A DNA stretch of 64,000 nt from VRUE01 sp963718775. Its GTDB lineage: Bacteria > Actinomycetota > Thermoleophilia > Solirubrobacterales > 70-9. Every line of letters starts with the position of its first letter. Positions within the stretch are counted from its first letter, which is position 1. Of this stretch, positions 35,794 through 46,241 are shown piece by piece. The DNA is taken from assembly GCA_963718775.1 (NCBI GenBank), contig OY970377.1, positions 930,001 to 994,000 on the forward strand, given 5' to 3'. Under the pieces are notes generated by a model, which was given only the letters and a program-made list of their open reading frames with translations, was not told where the DNA came from and ran no database searches. Made by a program: the position numbers and the translations under genes.

Positions 35794-36461
35794 GAGCGTC
35801 CGCGGCCGGGTCCGGCCGGTGGGACCAGCGCGCGGATCTCGGCGAGCAGTCGTGTCGCCAGCTCGTCCGGCTGCTCGCCAGGTTGAGCTTGGCCGCCGGC
35901 CGGCTCGAAGAAGCGGGTGCTCACCCGGGGCCGGCGAGGGAAGCGCGTGTATCCCGTCGTGTCCTCGATCGCCACGCAGACCAGCTTCGCCTCGGGCACT
36001 TCGAGCGCTAGCCGGCCGATGCCGCTGCGCGCCCGCAGCACTTTGCCCTTCGAGCGAGTCCCTTCGGGGAAGACGCCGATGCAGGCCCCTTGCCGCAGTT
36101 CCTCGATCGCCCGCGCGAGGGCGTCGGCATCGCCGGCGCCGCGCTCGATCGGAATCTGACCCATGCCGTTGAGGATCGGCGACAGGCCGCGCACGTTCCA
36201 GAGTTCCGACTTGGCCAGCGCTTTTATCTGGCGACGGCGGATCGCCGAGATGCCGACCATGATCGGGTCCCAGTGACTGTCGTGATTGCCGACGACCAGC
36301 ACCGGGCCGCTGGTGGGAAGAGCCTCTAGTCCCTCCACTCGCAGGCGTCCCCAGATCGCCACCGGTCGGCAGACCGCCATCGCTGTCCGGTACATCGGGC
36401 TTGGCTCCCCCGGAGGTGGGCCAAGCGGGGCCTTGCTCTGCGATTGCGTCGCTGCCTCCAT
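35790..36461 (-). CDS. 1-acyl-sn-glycerol-3-phosphate acyltransferase (PlsC-like)
   Basis: 223 residues from the ATG at 36461. The catalytic NHDSHWD (NHxxxxD) and the substrate-binding FPEGTRS are at the right spacing (about 75 residues), with SELWNVRGLSPILNGMGQIPIER between them. Transfers an acyl chain in phospholipid synthesis. A GTGAC-N4-GTCAC palindrome lies 54 bp upstream. Confidence 0.9.
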   Translation of the reverse strand: MEAATQSQSKAPLGPPPGEPSPMYRTAMAVCRPVAIWGRLRVEGLEALPTSGPVLVVGNHDSHWDPIMVGISAIRRRQIKALAKSELWNVRGLSPILNGMGQIPIERGAGDADALARAIEELRQGACIGVFPEGTRSKGKVLRARSGIGRLALEVPEAKLVCVAIEDTTGYTRFPRRPRVSTRFFEPAGGQAQPGEQPDELATRLLAEIRALVPPAGPGRGRS

Positions 36462-36514
36462 CGGGTAGAGGACGGTAGTCGATCCCGAGCCAACACCCAC
36501 TGCAAACGATCAAA

Positions 36515-36528
36515 GTGACCAACGTCAC
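36515..36528. promoter_or_regulatory. GTGAC-N4-GTCAC palindrome in a divergent promoter
   Basis: A perfect 5-bp inverted repeat with spacer CAAC lies between the divergent plsC-like and PAS genes. A second shorter palindrome, GTCA-TCTG-TGAC, sits at about 36628-36639, at the very start of the PAS gene. Half-site TGTGAC/GTCAC resembles CRP-family sites, but the match is short. Confidence 0.35.
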
Positions 36529-36623
36529 GTAGTCCGGGGCGCTGGGGATCGAAGGTACCCGTCTCGCTTCTGCAGCACCGACCCGGCGATACCCCTCAGC
36601 TGTGCCAATCCCAACTATCTAAA

Positions 36624-37044
36624 GTGTCATCTGTGACGCAGCAGAAGCCCCTCGAGCTGATCCTCGCTCGCAACCTGATGTCCGCGCTCTCGACGCCGGC
36701 ATTCCTGGTCGACGAGGGCGGCGTCCTCGTCTTCTACAACGAGGCCGCCGGAATGCTGCTGGGCAAGCGCTTCGAGGAGCTCGGCACGGTCGGGGCCGAC
36801 GAGTGGGGCTCGCTCTTCGGTCCCTTCGACGAGAACGGCGAGCCGATCCCCTACGACGAGCTGCCGCTCGTCGTCGCGGTCCGCAACGGCCGCCCCGCCC
36901 ACGCCGACTTCGAGATCAGCTCCGTCGACGGCTCGCGCACATCGGATCGAGGTCTCCGCCTTCCCGATCCTCACCGCGCACGGCTCGCAGGGCGCGATCG
37001 CCGTCTTCTGGCCGGCCGGCTCGAGCAACGGGACCGGACACTGA
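36624..37044 (+). CDS. PAS-domain protein
   Basis: About 140 residues with one +1 change near 36950. The PAS fold is seen in STPAFLVDEGGVLVFYNEAA, LLGKRFEELG and AHADFEISSVDGS, ending in FPILTAHGSQGAIAVFWPAG. There is no output domain. The stop (TGA, 37042-37044) overlaps the ATG of the metallo-hydrolase by one base, so the two are coupled and the PAS protein may sense for it. Confidence 0.8.
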
Positions 37045-37930
37045 TGAAGGTCAAGCTCTGGGGCACGCGCGGCTCGATCCCCTCCCCGGGGCCGGAGACG
37101 ATCCGCTACGGCGGCAACACCTCCTGCGTCGGGGTCACCCTCTCCGACGGCTCGCTGCTGGCGCTCGACGCCGGCACCGGGCATCCGCAGCCTCGGCCTC
37201 GCCCTCGCCGCCGAGCCGGCCCGGCTGCACATCCTCCTCACCCATCTCCACCTCGACCACATCCAGGGCCTCGTCTTCTTCGCCCCCGCCTTCCGCGCCC
37301 AGACCGAGATCGTGATCTGGGGCCCGGCCTCGCCGGAGGCCTCGCTGCGCGACCGCATCGCCCGCTACATCTCGGCGCCGCTCTCGCCGGTCGAGGTGCG
37401 CGAGCTGCCCTGCGACGTCTCCTTCCGCCACTGCCCGGAGACCGAGTGGGAGATCGGCCCGGCGCGGATCCGCGCCGCCTCGGTCACCCACCGCGGCCCG
37501 ACCCTCGGCTACCGGATCGACGACGGCGACACCTCGCTCGCCTACATCCCCGACCACGAGCCGGCGCTGGGCGCCGACCTCGACGCGCCTCGACGAGGAC
37601 TGGATCTCCGGCCTCGAGCCTGGCCCGCGACGCCTCGCTGCTGATCCACGACGGCCAGTACGCCGACGCCGAGTACCCCGACCACATCGGCTGGGGCCAC
37701 TCCTCGCTCTCGCACGCGCTCTCCTTCGCCCGCCGCACCGACGCCGAGCGCACCGTGCTCTTCCATCACGACCCGATGCACTCCGACGAGCGGCTCGACC
37801 AACTCGGCGCGCGAAGCACGCGAGCGCTGGGCGGCGATCGGCGGTCGCGAGGGCGCGAATCGAGCTGGCCGCGGAGGGCGCCGAGTACGAGCTGCCGGCG
37901 CGCGCGGCGAGCGCCGCTTCTGCAAGCTAG
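37044..37930 (+). CDS. Metallo-beta-lactamase-fold hydrolase
   Basis: About 290 residues after joining frames (near 37185, 37590, 37615, 37815 and 37860). It starts MKVKLWGTRGSIPSPGPET, with RYGGNTSCVGV. The metal site is LLTHLHLDHIQGL; a second His/Asp set lies in ASLLIHDGQYAD and the C-terminal HHDPMHSDERL. This is the GTRGSxP subgroup found near sensor domains and chemotaxis or signalling genes, possibly acting on a cyclic nucleotide or phosphodiester. PAS partner upstream. Confidence 0.82.
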
Positions 37931-37991
37931 GTACCTGAGTTAAACACCATGGTTCACCACGCCTGGGAGTCCCGCTACCCTGGCACGCGGG

Positions 37992-38614
37992 ATGTCGTCG
38001 ACCTCTGGCATCGACGCTGCAGTCGAGCGATCTGACCTGGTCAAGGACGCGCTGGAGATGGCGCGCGCAAGCGCACGCGGGCCAGCTGCGCAACGCGGCA
38101 GCGACGGACGTCCCTACATCGACCACCCGGTCGCGGTCGCCGAGCGTCTCGACCAAGATTTCACCTCGGCGACGAGGTGCTCGCCGCCGCGCTGCTGCAC
38201 GACGTGGTCGAGAAGAGCGAGCTCGAGGTCGGCGACGTGCGCGAGCGCTTCGGCGAGCGGGTCGCCGAGCTGGTCGAGGCGCTGACCGACGACGAGACGA
38301 TCGCCTCCTACGAGGAGCGCAAGAGCGAGCACCGTGAGCGGGTCGCGGCGGCCGGACCCGGCGGCGCTGGCGATCTACGCCGCCGACAAGCTGACCAACG
38401 TGGCGATGCTGCGCGAGGCCTACGCGCTGATCGGCGAGGGCGTCAGCGACGAACTCACGGTGCCGCTCGACGTGAAGATCTACATCTGGGAGGAGGACCT
38501 GGAGATGCTCTTCGACGCTGGCGCCCGACATGCGCGCTCACCGACGAGTTCGCCGACGAGATGGTCGGCCTCTGGGGCGATCGCTTCAGGGCCGCGACGC
38601 TCTCCTCAGACTGA
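37992..38614 (+). CDS. HD-domain hydrolase, (p)ppGpp hydrolase-like
   Basis: About 205 residues with frame changes near 38075, 38170, 38350, 38510 and 38535. The HD-type metal motif is DGRPYIDHPVAVAERL plus LLHDVVEKSELEVGDV, with IYAADKLTNVAMLRE further on (the D of the RelA/SpoT hydrolase). It resembles small alarmone hydrolases (MESH1/SpoT HD part). No synthetase or TGS domain is present. It is convergent with the DUF6328 gene, overlapping by about 9 bp. Confidence 0.75.
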
Positions 38615-39077
38615 GCCGCCGCCGCAGCGGCAAGCACGTACCAGAGCATGGCGAACAGTCAGCGCCGCCGCGGCGCCGGTGACGATCGTCGCCACGCTGC
38701 CGAAGAGCACGTCGGTGATCAGCACGATCGCGCCGGTCATCGCCAGGGCGAGGAAGGCGAGGCCGGCGATCGTGAAGCGGTTGGCGAGGAAGACGAGCTC
38801 GTGCTTCTGCTGCAGGCGGAAGGTGATCCGGTGATAGGCGGAGGGCGCGATCAGCAGCGCCGCCGAGATCGCCGTGCAGAGCAGGGTGGCGAAGTAGACC
38901 TTCTTCTCGAAGGAGGTGATCTCGGTGAAGTTCTGCTGGAACGGGCACCGCGAGCAGGAAGGCGAAGAGGACCTGGACGCCGGGCAGGGCGACGCGCAGC
39001 TCCTGCAGCAGCTCGCTGAGGTTGCGATCGAGGCGCTCGTCCTCGCTCTCGTCCCTGCCCGACGGTCTGTCCGTCAC
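38606..39077 (-). CDS. DUF6328-like membrane protein
   Basis: About 155 residues from a GTG at 39077. A charged N-terminus (RLDRNLSELLQELRVALPGVQ) is followed by four membrane helices (LFAFLLAVPF, VYFATLLCTAISAALLIAP, FTIAGLAFLALAMTGAIVLI, VATIVTGAAAALTV). This fits the DUF6328 family of unknown function, common in actinobacteria. Frame changes near 38945 and 38660 make the C-terminus uncertain. Confidence 0.7.
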
Positions 39078-39137
39078 ATCCTCACCATAGTCGTCTCGAC
39101 GCGGTGATCGGTACGGCAAGGCGTAGGATCGCCGTCG

Positions 39138-39826
39138 ATGGGACGACTGGCGGTGGTGCTCGGCAGCAGCGCGACCGGGCCCGGGGGCGAGACGATCGCC
39201 GCGGCGGCGGCCGAGCACGGGGCGGCGATCGTGCAGCGCCACGGCGACGGCGACCTACCGCCTGCCGCACGAGATCGACCACGCGGCGAACCTGCGCGCG
39301 CTGCGCCGAGCAGGGCTGCGACCGCGTGCTGGCGGTCTGCTCGGTCGGCTCGCTGCAGCGCCGAGATTGCCGGTCGGCAGCCTCGTCTGCCCCGACGACT
39401 TCATCGCCCTGCACCTCGGCCTCTCGATCTTCGACGACGACCGCGGCCACATCGCGCGCCGGGCTTCGACCCCGAGTGGCGCGCGCGAAGTCCTCGCCGC
39501 CTGGCAGTCGAGCGGCGGCGAGCTGCGCGACGGCGGCGTCTACTGGCAGACGATCGGCCCGCGCTTCGAGACCCCGGCCGAGATCCGGCTGATGGCCGCC
39601 CACGCCGACCTGGTCGGGATGACGATCGCCTCGGAGTGCATCGTCGCCGGCGAGCTCGGCCTCGCCTACGCCGCGATCTGCGTCGTCGACAACCTCGCCA
39701 ACGGGATCGGCGCCGGCGCCGCTCGAGCGTCGACGAGCTCGAGGCCGCCCGCGCCGCCAACGCGCTGCAGCCTGCACGACGGCCTCGCGGCGGTGCTGCC
39801 GCGAGCTGGGCGCCGTGGGGCCGTGA
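39138..39826 (+). CDS. Methylthioadenosine phosphorylase / purine nucleoside phosphorylase family
   Basis: About 228 residues with several +1 changes (39255, 39310, 39360, 39375, 39465, 39725 and 39800). It has RVLAVCSVGSL, the substrate segment GVYWQTIGPRFETPAEIRLM, and VGMTIASECIVAGELGLAYA, which are hallmarks of MTAP/MtnP. Cleaves 5'-methylthioadenosine (or another purine nucleoside) with phosphate. The stop overlaps the GTG of the deaminase gene (GTGA). Confidence 0.82.
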
Positions 39827-41166
39827 GCGCAAGGCCTCTGACCGTCACCGGCGCCGTCCTCGACGGCGAGCCGGTCGGGCTGCGCTGCGCGGACGGGCGG
39901 ATCGTCGCGCTCGGCCCGGGCGTCGCCGCCGAGCCCGGCGACGAGACGATCGACGCCGGCGGCGCGCCGCTCGTCGCCGCCCTCGTCAACGGCCACACCC
40001 ACGCGGCGATGACGCTCTTCCGCGGCTACGGCGGCGACCTGCCGCTGATGCGCTGGCTGCAGCGAGAAGATCTGGCCGGTCGAGGCGAAGCTCGAGCGCC
40101 GACGACGTCTACTGGGGCACGCGGCTCGCCTGCGTCGAGATGATCCGCACCGGCACGACACGCTTCTGGGACATGTACTGGCACCCCGAGGCGACCGCGC
40201 GGGCGGTGCGCGACGCCGGCCTGCGGGCGACGATCGGCGGGCCGCTCTTCGACGCTCGACGGCGACACCGACGGCGATGCAGGAGACGCGCTGCGAGAAC
40301 CTCGACGCGCTGGCCGAGTTCGGCGCGCGAGATCGGCGCCGCGCTCGCCCCGCACTCGATCTACATGGTCAGCGAAGAGCTGCTGCGCTGGACCGCGGAG
40401 ATCGCCGCCGAGCGCGGCGCTGCCGGTCCACATCCACCTCTCCGAGACCGAGCAGGAGGTCGACGACTGCCTCGCGCGAGCACGGCGTGCGACCCGCCGC
40501 CTACCTCGACCGGCTCGGGCTGCTGGGCGAGCGCACCGTGCTCGCCCACGGCGTCTGGCTCGACCGCGGGCGAGCTGGAGCTGATCGCCGAGCGCGGCTG
40601 CACGGTCGTCACCAACCCGGTCGCCAACATGAAGCTCGCCGTCGGCGGCGTCTTCCCCTACCCGGCCGCGCGGCGCGGCCGGGGTCGCGGTCGGGCTCGG
40701 CACCGACGGGCCGGCTCCAACGACTCGCTCGACCTGCTCGCCGACCTCAAGGTCGTTCGCGCTCGCCCAGCGCCACGCCGCCGGCGACCCGACCGTGCTC
40801 GCCTGCCGAGGAGGCCTGGCGGATCGCCACCGGCGCCTCCGCGCTCCGCTGCTCGGCGGCAGGCCGGCTCGAGGTCGGCGAGGCCGGCCGACTTCCTGCT
40901 GCTGCGCCGCGACTCGCCCGAGCTCGGCGCTCGGCGATCTGCACTCCGACCTCGTCTACGCGGCCAGCGGCTCGATCGTCGACACGACCGTCGTCGCCGG
41001 GCGGGTGCTGATGCGCGCTGGAGAGGTGCCGGGCTGCGAGGAGATCGTCGCCCGGGCCGTGGAGCGCTCGCGGCGCCTCGGAATCACTGGGCTAAGCAGG
41101 ACGCTACCGCGATATCGGGGTGGACTTAGAACCGACGGCGTGGATAAGGGCTGCGAGCGGGTATAG
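39823..41166 (+). CDS. mtaD: Amidohydrolase, MTA/SAH deaminase-like
   Basis: About 430 residues with many frame changes (for example 40065, 40255, 40330, 40420, 40480, 40570, 40690, 40760, 40805 and 40930). The metal-binding LVNGHTHAAMTLFRGYGGDL, the second His set PHSIYMVSEELL and VHIHLSETEQEVDD, and the Asp in GLGTDGPASNDSLDLL match the MTA/S-adenosylhomocysteine deaminase group of the AtzA/TrzA superfamily. It follows the MTA phosphorylase gene directly, so both act on SAM by-products. Confidence 0.85.
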
Positions 41167-41177
41167 GCTCGACCTGA

Positions 41178-42376
41178 GTGCCCAGCGAAGAGCTGACTGA
41201 CCGACGGTCGAGCAGCGGGCCTCCGCCGTCCGCTACGCAGGCGCCACCAAGCGCTACGGCGACTCTGCCGTCGCCGCCGTCGACGACCTGACGCTCGAGG
41301 TCCCGGCCGGTGAGATCTGCGTCCTGGTCGGCCCCTCCGGCTGCGGCAAGACGACCGCGATGCGGATGGTCAACCGCACGGTCGAGATGACCGCGGGCGA
41401 CGTCTTCGTCGGCGAGCAGCTCGGTGCGCGACCGCGAGCCCGGCCCAGCTGCGGCGCGAGATCGGCTACGTGATCCAGCAGATCGGCCTCTTCCCGCACC
41501 GCACGATCGCCGAGAACATCGGCGCGGTGCCGCAGCTGCTGGGCTGGAAGAAGGATCGGACCGCGGCGCGCACCAGCCGAGCTGCTCGAGCTGATCGGCC
41601 TCGACCCCGAGCTCGCCGAGCGCTACCCGGCGCAGCTCTCCGGCGGCCAGCAGCAGCGCGTCGGCGTCGCCCGCGCGCTCGCCGCCGACCCGCTGGTGAT
41701 GCTGATGGACGAGCCCTTCGGCGCGATCGACCCGATCAACCGCGAGCGCCTGCAGAACGAGTTCCTGCGCCTGCAGGCGGAGATCGCGCAAGACCGTCCT
41801 CTTCGTCACCCACGACATCGACGAGGCGATCAAGATGGGCGACCGGATCGCGATCATGCGCGAGGGCGGCAAGGTCGCCCAGTACGCGACCCCGGCGGAG
41901 CTGCTGATGGCCCCCGCCGACGAGTTCGTCGAGGACTTCGTCGGCGCCGACCGGGCGCTGAAGCGGCTGGCGCTGATGCGGGTCTCCGACATCGACCTCT
42001 GGGAGGCGCCGCTCGCCCACGTCGGCCAGGCGACCGCCGAGGTGCGGGCGAAGCTGGCGAGGGCGGCCGAGGTCCCCTACCCGCTGCTGGTCGACAGCGA
42101 GCGCCGCCCGCTCGGCTGGCTCTCCGAGCGCGACCTCGCCGCCGAGACGGTCCCCGGCACAACCCGACTCGCCGCTCGGCCCGCTGCTCGACCTCGACGA
42201 CGTGATGCGCGACGCGCTCGCCGACCTCCTCCAGGGCGAGGCCCAGTACGCGGCGGTCGCCGACGCGCGAGGGCCGGATCGCCGGCGTGCTCTCGGTCGA
42301 GATCATCTCCGAGTTCCTCGCCTCGCCGGCGGCGAAGGTCGAGGAGCACGGCGCCGCGGAGCGGCCACTGGCGTGA
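41178..42376 (+). CDS. opuCA: Osmoprotectant (glycine betaine/choline) ABC transporter ATPase
   Basis: About 390 residues after joining frames (41210, 41425, 41575, 41790, 42170 and 42270). Walker A GPSGCGKTTAMRMVN, Q-loop YVIQQIGLFPH, signature LSGGQQQRVGVARAL, Walker B VMLMDEPFGAIDP and H-loop VTHDIDEAIKMGD. A C-terminal regulatory part with a CBS-like pair follows (VGQATAEVRAKLA, SVEIISEFL). First gene of a four-gene osmoprotectant uptake operon. The GTG start is approximate. Confidence 0.9.
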
Positions 42377-43121
42377 GCCCGAGTAGCTGGCCTGCCCTCG
42401 CCGCGGTCGGCGAAGTCGGCAAGGGCTTCTTCCAGGAACGGACTCCAGCGACACGCTCCCCTGCCAGGCGACCGAGCAAGCTCTTCTGCTTCGACTGGGC
42501 GAAGGAAAACATCGACCGCTACGGGACGCCGACCGTCCAGCACCTGAAGCTGGTCGCGCTCGCCGTGCTGTTCGGCTTCGCGATCGCCTTCACCCTCGCC
42601 CTGCTCGCCCATCGCCGACGCTGGCTGCAGATCGCCGCTGCTGGCGGCGACCGGCGTCCTCTACACGATCCCCAGCGTCGCCTTCTTCTTCCTGCTGCTG
42701 CCCTTCACCGGCCGCGGCGTCGACACGGCGGTGATCGCCCTCACCGCCTTCAACCTGCAGGTCATCTACCGCAACACGATCGTCGGCCTCTCCAACGTCC
42801 CGATGTCGGTCAAGGACGCCGCCCGGGGCATGGGCCAGACCGACCGCCAGGTCCTCTGGCGGGTCGAGGTGCCGCTGGCGACGCCGGAGATCATCGCCGG
42901 GCTGCGGATCGCGACGGTCAGCACGGTCGCGATCGCGACCCTCGCCGCGTTCGCCGGCGGCGGCGGCCTCGGGCGTGCCGATCTCGCAGGACGGGATCGA
43001 CTTCAAGACCAACATCATCATCGCCGGCGGGATCGCGATCCTGATGGCGCTCGCCTTCGACGTGATCCTGCTCACGATCCAGCGCCTTGCCACTCCCTGG
43101 GAAAGGGTGGCCCGGGCGTGA
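42373..43121 (+). CDS. opuCB: Osmoprotectant ABC transporter permease
   Basis: About 245 residues; GTG at 42373 overlaps the ATPase stop. Membrane helices (LVALAVLFGFAIAFTLALLA, VLYTIPSVAFFFLLLPF) and the permease coupling motif (KDAARGMGQTDRQVLWRVEV) are clear. Frame changes near 42650 and 42970. Pairs with the second permease to form the pore. Confidence 0.88.
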
Positions 43122-43842
43122 CCGCCTTCCTCCTCCCGCGGCTCCCGCTCGGCTCGATCCAGGGCGCGCTCGAATTCATCTTCGAGCCGCAGCCGTCCAA
43201 CGTGACCGGCGGCAAGCTGGTCGGCGGCTTCGACCAGACCCTCGAACTGGCGCTGACGCAGCTCGAAGTGACCGTCTTCGCCCTGGCGCTCTCGATGGTC
43301 CTGGCGCTGCCGGCTCGGCCTCTACCTCGGCCACAAGGGGGTCGGCGAGCTGCTGGCGGTCGGCCTCGGCAACGCCGGGCGGGCGATCCCCGAGCTGGCC
43401 CTGATCGCCTTCATGGCGGCGGCGATCGGCGTCGGCACGCTCAACCTGACGATCGCGCTCGCCGTGCTCGGCATCCCGCCGATCCTCACCAACGCCTTCG
43501 TCGGCATCCGCCAGGTCGACCGCGCCCCGGTCGAGGCGGCCCGCGGGATCGGGATGACCGAGCGCGAGATCCTGCTTCAAGGTCGAGGTGCCGCTCGCGA
43601 TCCCGACCCTGATGGCCGGCATCCGGCTGGCGACGATCGCGATCGTCGCCACGGCCACGATCGCGCCCCTGGCCGGCGTGCTGACCCTCGGCGACTACAT
43701 CATCAACGAAAACGTCTACGGCGAGAACGGCGTCGTGGCCGGGGCGATCGTCGTCGCCGTGATGGCGCTGACGCTGGAGCTCCTGCTCGCCCTGCTGCAG
43801 CGCCGCCTGACTTCGAAGGGGCTGAAGCTGAGGCCCGCATGA
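43118..43842 (+). CDS. opuCD: Osmoprotectant ABC transporter permease
   Basis: About 240 residues; GTG at 43118 overlaps the previous stop. It has FALALSMVLALPLGLYLGHK (after a frame change near 43315), LGIPPILTNAFVGIRQVD, and coupling motif EAARGIGMTEREILFKVEVP (frame change near 43575). The end ITKLxL-type tail RRLTSKGLKLRPA is at 43842. The partner permease of the same importer. Confidence 0.88.
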
Positions 43843-43873
43843 GATGTCCAACCAACGAAGAGAGGATCACTCG

Positions 43874-44881
43874 ATGAGGACCAAGACAACCCGGTTGAGC
43901 TGGCTAGCGGCCTGTATGGGGCTCGCGCTCGTCCTGAGCCTCGGCGTCGCCGCCTGCGGCAGCGGCGACGACGACACCAGTGGGGAATCGACGGCGGCCG
44001 AAAGCAGCGAAGAAGGCGGAGCGATCGTCTCCAATCCCGCCAACGGCAAGGTCACCCTGACGATCGGCTCGAAGAACTTCCCCGAATCGGAAATCACCGG
44101 CGAGATCTACGCCCAGGCCCTCGAAGCCGCCGGCTACAAGATCAAGACCGACCTCAGCCTCGGCTCGGAAACGATCGCCCTGAAAACGCTGAAGGCAGGG
44201 CAGATCTCCGGCTACCCCGAATACACCAGCACGGCGCTCGAGTCCCTCTTCGGCCTCGAACCCGAAGAAGTCCCGGCCGAAGCCCAGCCGGCCTACGAAA
44301 AGGCGAAGGCCGAACTCGAAAAGGACGGTCTGACGGCCTTCCCGCCGACGCCGTTCTCCAGCGCCAACGCGGTCGGAACGACGACGAAGATTCGCCGACG
44401 AAGAAGGCCTGAAGACGGTCTCCGACCTCGAAGGCAAGTCCGAAGAGCATGACCCTCTACGGCTCACCCGAGTGCCGCCAGCGGATCGACTGCCTGGCCG
44501 GGCTCGAAAAGTATCTACGGGCTCAAGTTCAAGTCGTTCCACCCGGTCGACATCGGCCTCCGCTACACGGTCCTCGAAAAGGGCCAGGCCGACCTCTCGA
44601 TCCTCTTCACGACCGATCCGCAGCTGTCGGCGGAGAAGCGACAAGTTCGTGATCCTCGAAGACGACAAGGAAGTCTTCCCGGCCGGCAACGTCATCTTCG
44701 TGACCAAGGACTCGGTCGTCGAAGAAGCGGGCCCCGACTACGAAAAGACGATCGTCGCAGGTCGCAGAAGGGCTTGACACTCCCGGTCATGCAGGAGCTC
44801 AACGCCCGGGTCGAACTCGAAAAGCAGACGCCGAAGCAGGCGGCGGCTGCTTACCTCAAGTCGGCGGGGTACACCGGCTGA
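43874..44881 (+). CDS. opuCC: Osmoprotectant-binding lipoprotein (ProX/OpuCC-like)
   Basis: About 330 residues. The ATG at 43874 follows AGAGGA. The signal peptide ends in lipobox GVAAC. The binding domain has VTLTIGSKNFPESEITGEIY, SGYPEYTSTALESL and GLRYTVLEKGQADLSILFTTD, typical of glycine betaine/choline-binding proteins (OpuAC family). Frame changes near 44395, 44450, 44505, 44640 and 44760. Delivers the osmolyte to the OpuCB/CD permease. Confidence 0.9.
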
Positions 44882-44888
44882 GGGTTAG

Positions 44889-44954
44889 GTGACGGGGGGA
44901 GGGGGTCGTCGGACAGAAGCGGGGAGTGTCCGCCGCACCCCCTCCCCCCGTCAC
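44889..44954. terminator. Long hairpin between convergent opu and MFS genes
   Basis: Perfect 18-bp arms (44889-44906 and 44937-44954) are almost pure G on one side and C on the other. An inner CGGACA/TGTCCG stem lies inside the loop. It sits 8 bp past the SBP stop and 34 bp past the MFS stop on the other strand, so it can end transcripts from both sides. No strong T-run. Confidence 0.7.
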
Positions 44955-44987
44955 TCCAACACGCAATAGCGGGCTCCCCGGCGAGGG

Positions 44988-46241
44988 TCACGCCGTCGCC
45001 GGTGCTCCTTGCGATTTAGCTGGCTTGCTCCGGGTGCGTATGCGGCCGAAGCAGATGTGGGCGGCCCAGGCGGCCGCGATGCCCGAGTGCCGCGGCTAGG
45101 AGGAGGGCGACGCGGGGGTCGTAGGTCTGGGAGAGCCAGCCGACCAGGGGGCCGCCGATCGGGGTCGAGCCGAGGAAGACGACCGAGTAGAGGGCCATCA
45201 CCCGGCCGCGCATCTGGGGCTCGACGGCGAGCTGGAGGGATCGAGTTGATCGTCGCCGCGAAGGTGACCGCGGCGGCGCCGAGCAGGGTCAGCGCGGCCA
45301 GCTCGAGGGCCAGGGCGGGCATCGCCGCCGAGAGCAGGGCGAGCACGCCGAAGGCGAGGGCGCCGCCGGCGATCAGGCGCGGACCGGTGCGGCCGTGGGC
45401 GCCGTTGACGAGGGCGCCGCCGATCGAGCCGACCGCCATCGCCGAGACCATCGCCGCGTAGGTCGTCGCGTCGCCGTCGAAGCTGAACTTGGCCAGCAGC
45501 GGCAGGACCACCTGGAAGTTGAAGCCGAGCGTGCCGACCAGCGCCATCAGCGCCAGCGGCACGACCAGCTCAGGGGTGGCGCGCACGTAGCGCAGGCCGG
45601 CCCGGATCGCCCCCGGCTCACGCGGGACAGCGGGCTCGACGTGCAGGCCGCGTGGGTCCATCCCCCAGAGGGCGACGATCATCGCCACGAAGGTGAGCGC
45701 GTTGAGGGCGAAGCAGGGCACGACGCCGAAGCCGGCGATCAGCAGGCCGGCGAGCGCCGGGCCGACGATGCGCGCCATCTGCACGATGACGCTGTTGAGG
45801 CTGACCGCGTTGACGACCCGGTCGGGCCCGACCATCTCGAAGACGAAGCTCTGCCGGGCCGGGTTGTCGATCGCGTTGACGCTGCCCATCGCGAAGACGG
45901 CGAGGAAGACCATCCAGGGAGCGACGACCCCGGTCGCGGTCACGACGAAGAGGCCGACTGCCGGGATCGCCATCAGCGCCTGTGTAGTGATCAGCAGCCG
46001 GCGCCGCGGGATGCGGTCGGCGAGCAGCGCCGCCCCAGGCGCCGAGCAGCAGCATCGGCAGGAACTGCAGGGCCGTGGTCAGGCCGACGGCGACGCCGCT
46101 GCCGGTCAAGGTGAGGATCAGCCAGATCGCCGCCACCGTCTGCATCCAGGTGCCCGACAGGGAGATCAGCTGGCCGGCGAAGTAGCGCCGGTAGTTGGGG
46201 ACGTCGAGGGAGTCGAAGCTGCGACGCAGGGCGGCACTCAC
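44988..46241 (-). CDS. MFS exporter (EntS-like), frame-interrupted
   Basis: About 415 residues from a GTG at 46241. Twelve membrane helices, starting NYRRYFAGQLISLSGTWMQT, with the family motif after helix 2 (GLLADRIPRRRLL after a frame change near 46035). Later: SVNAIDNPARQSFVFEMVGP, RGRVMALYSVVFLGSTPIGG. This is the DHA3/EntS type that exports siderophores, macrolides or other small molecules. Further frame changes near 45985, 45240 and 45085. It overlaps the marR stop (GTGA), so expression is probably controlled by that regulator. Confidence 0.85.

Noticed and set aside
36628..36639. CRP site at GTCATCTGTGAC
   Set aside because: The palindrome is only 4+4 bp and overlaps the first codons of the PAS gene; too short to call alone.
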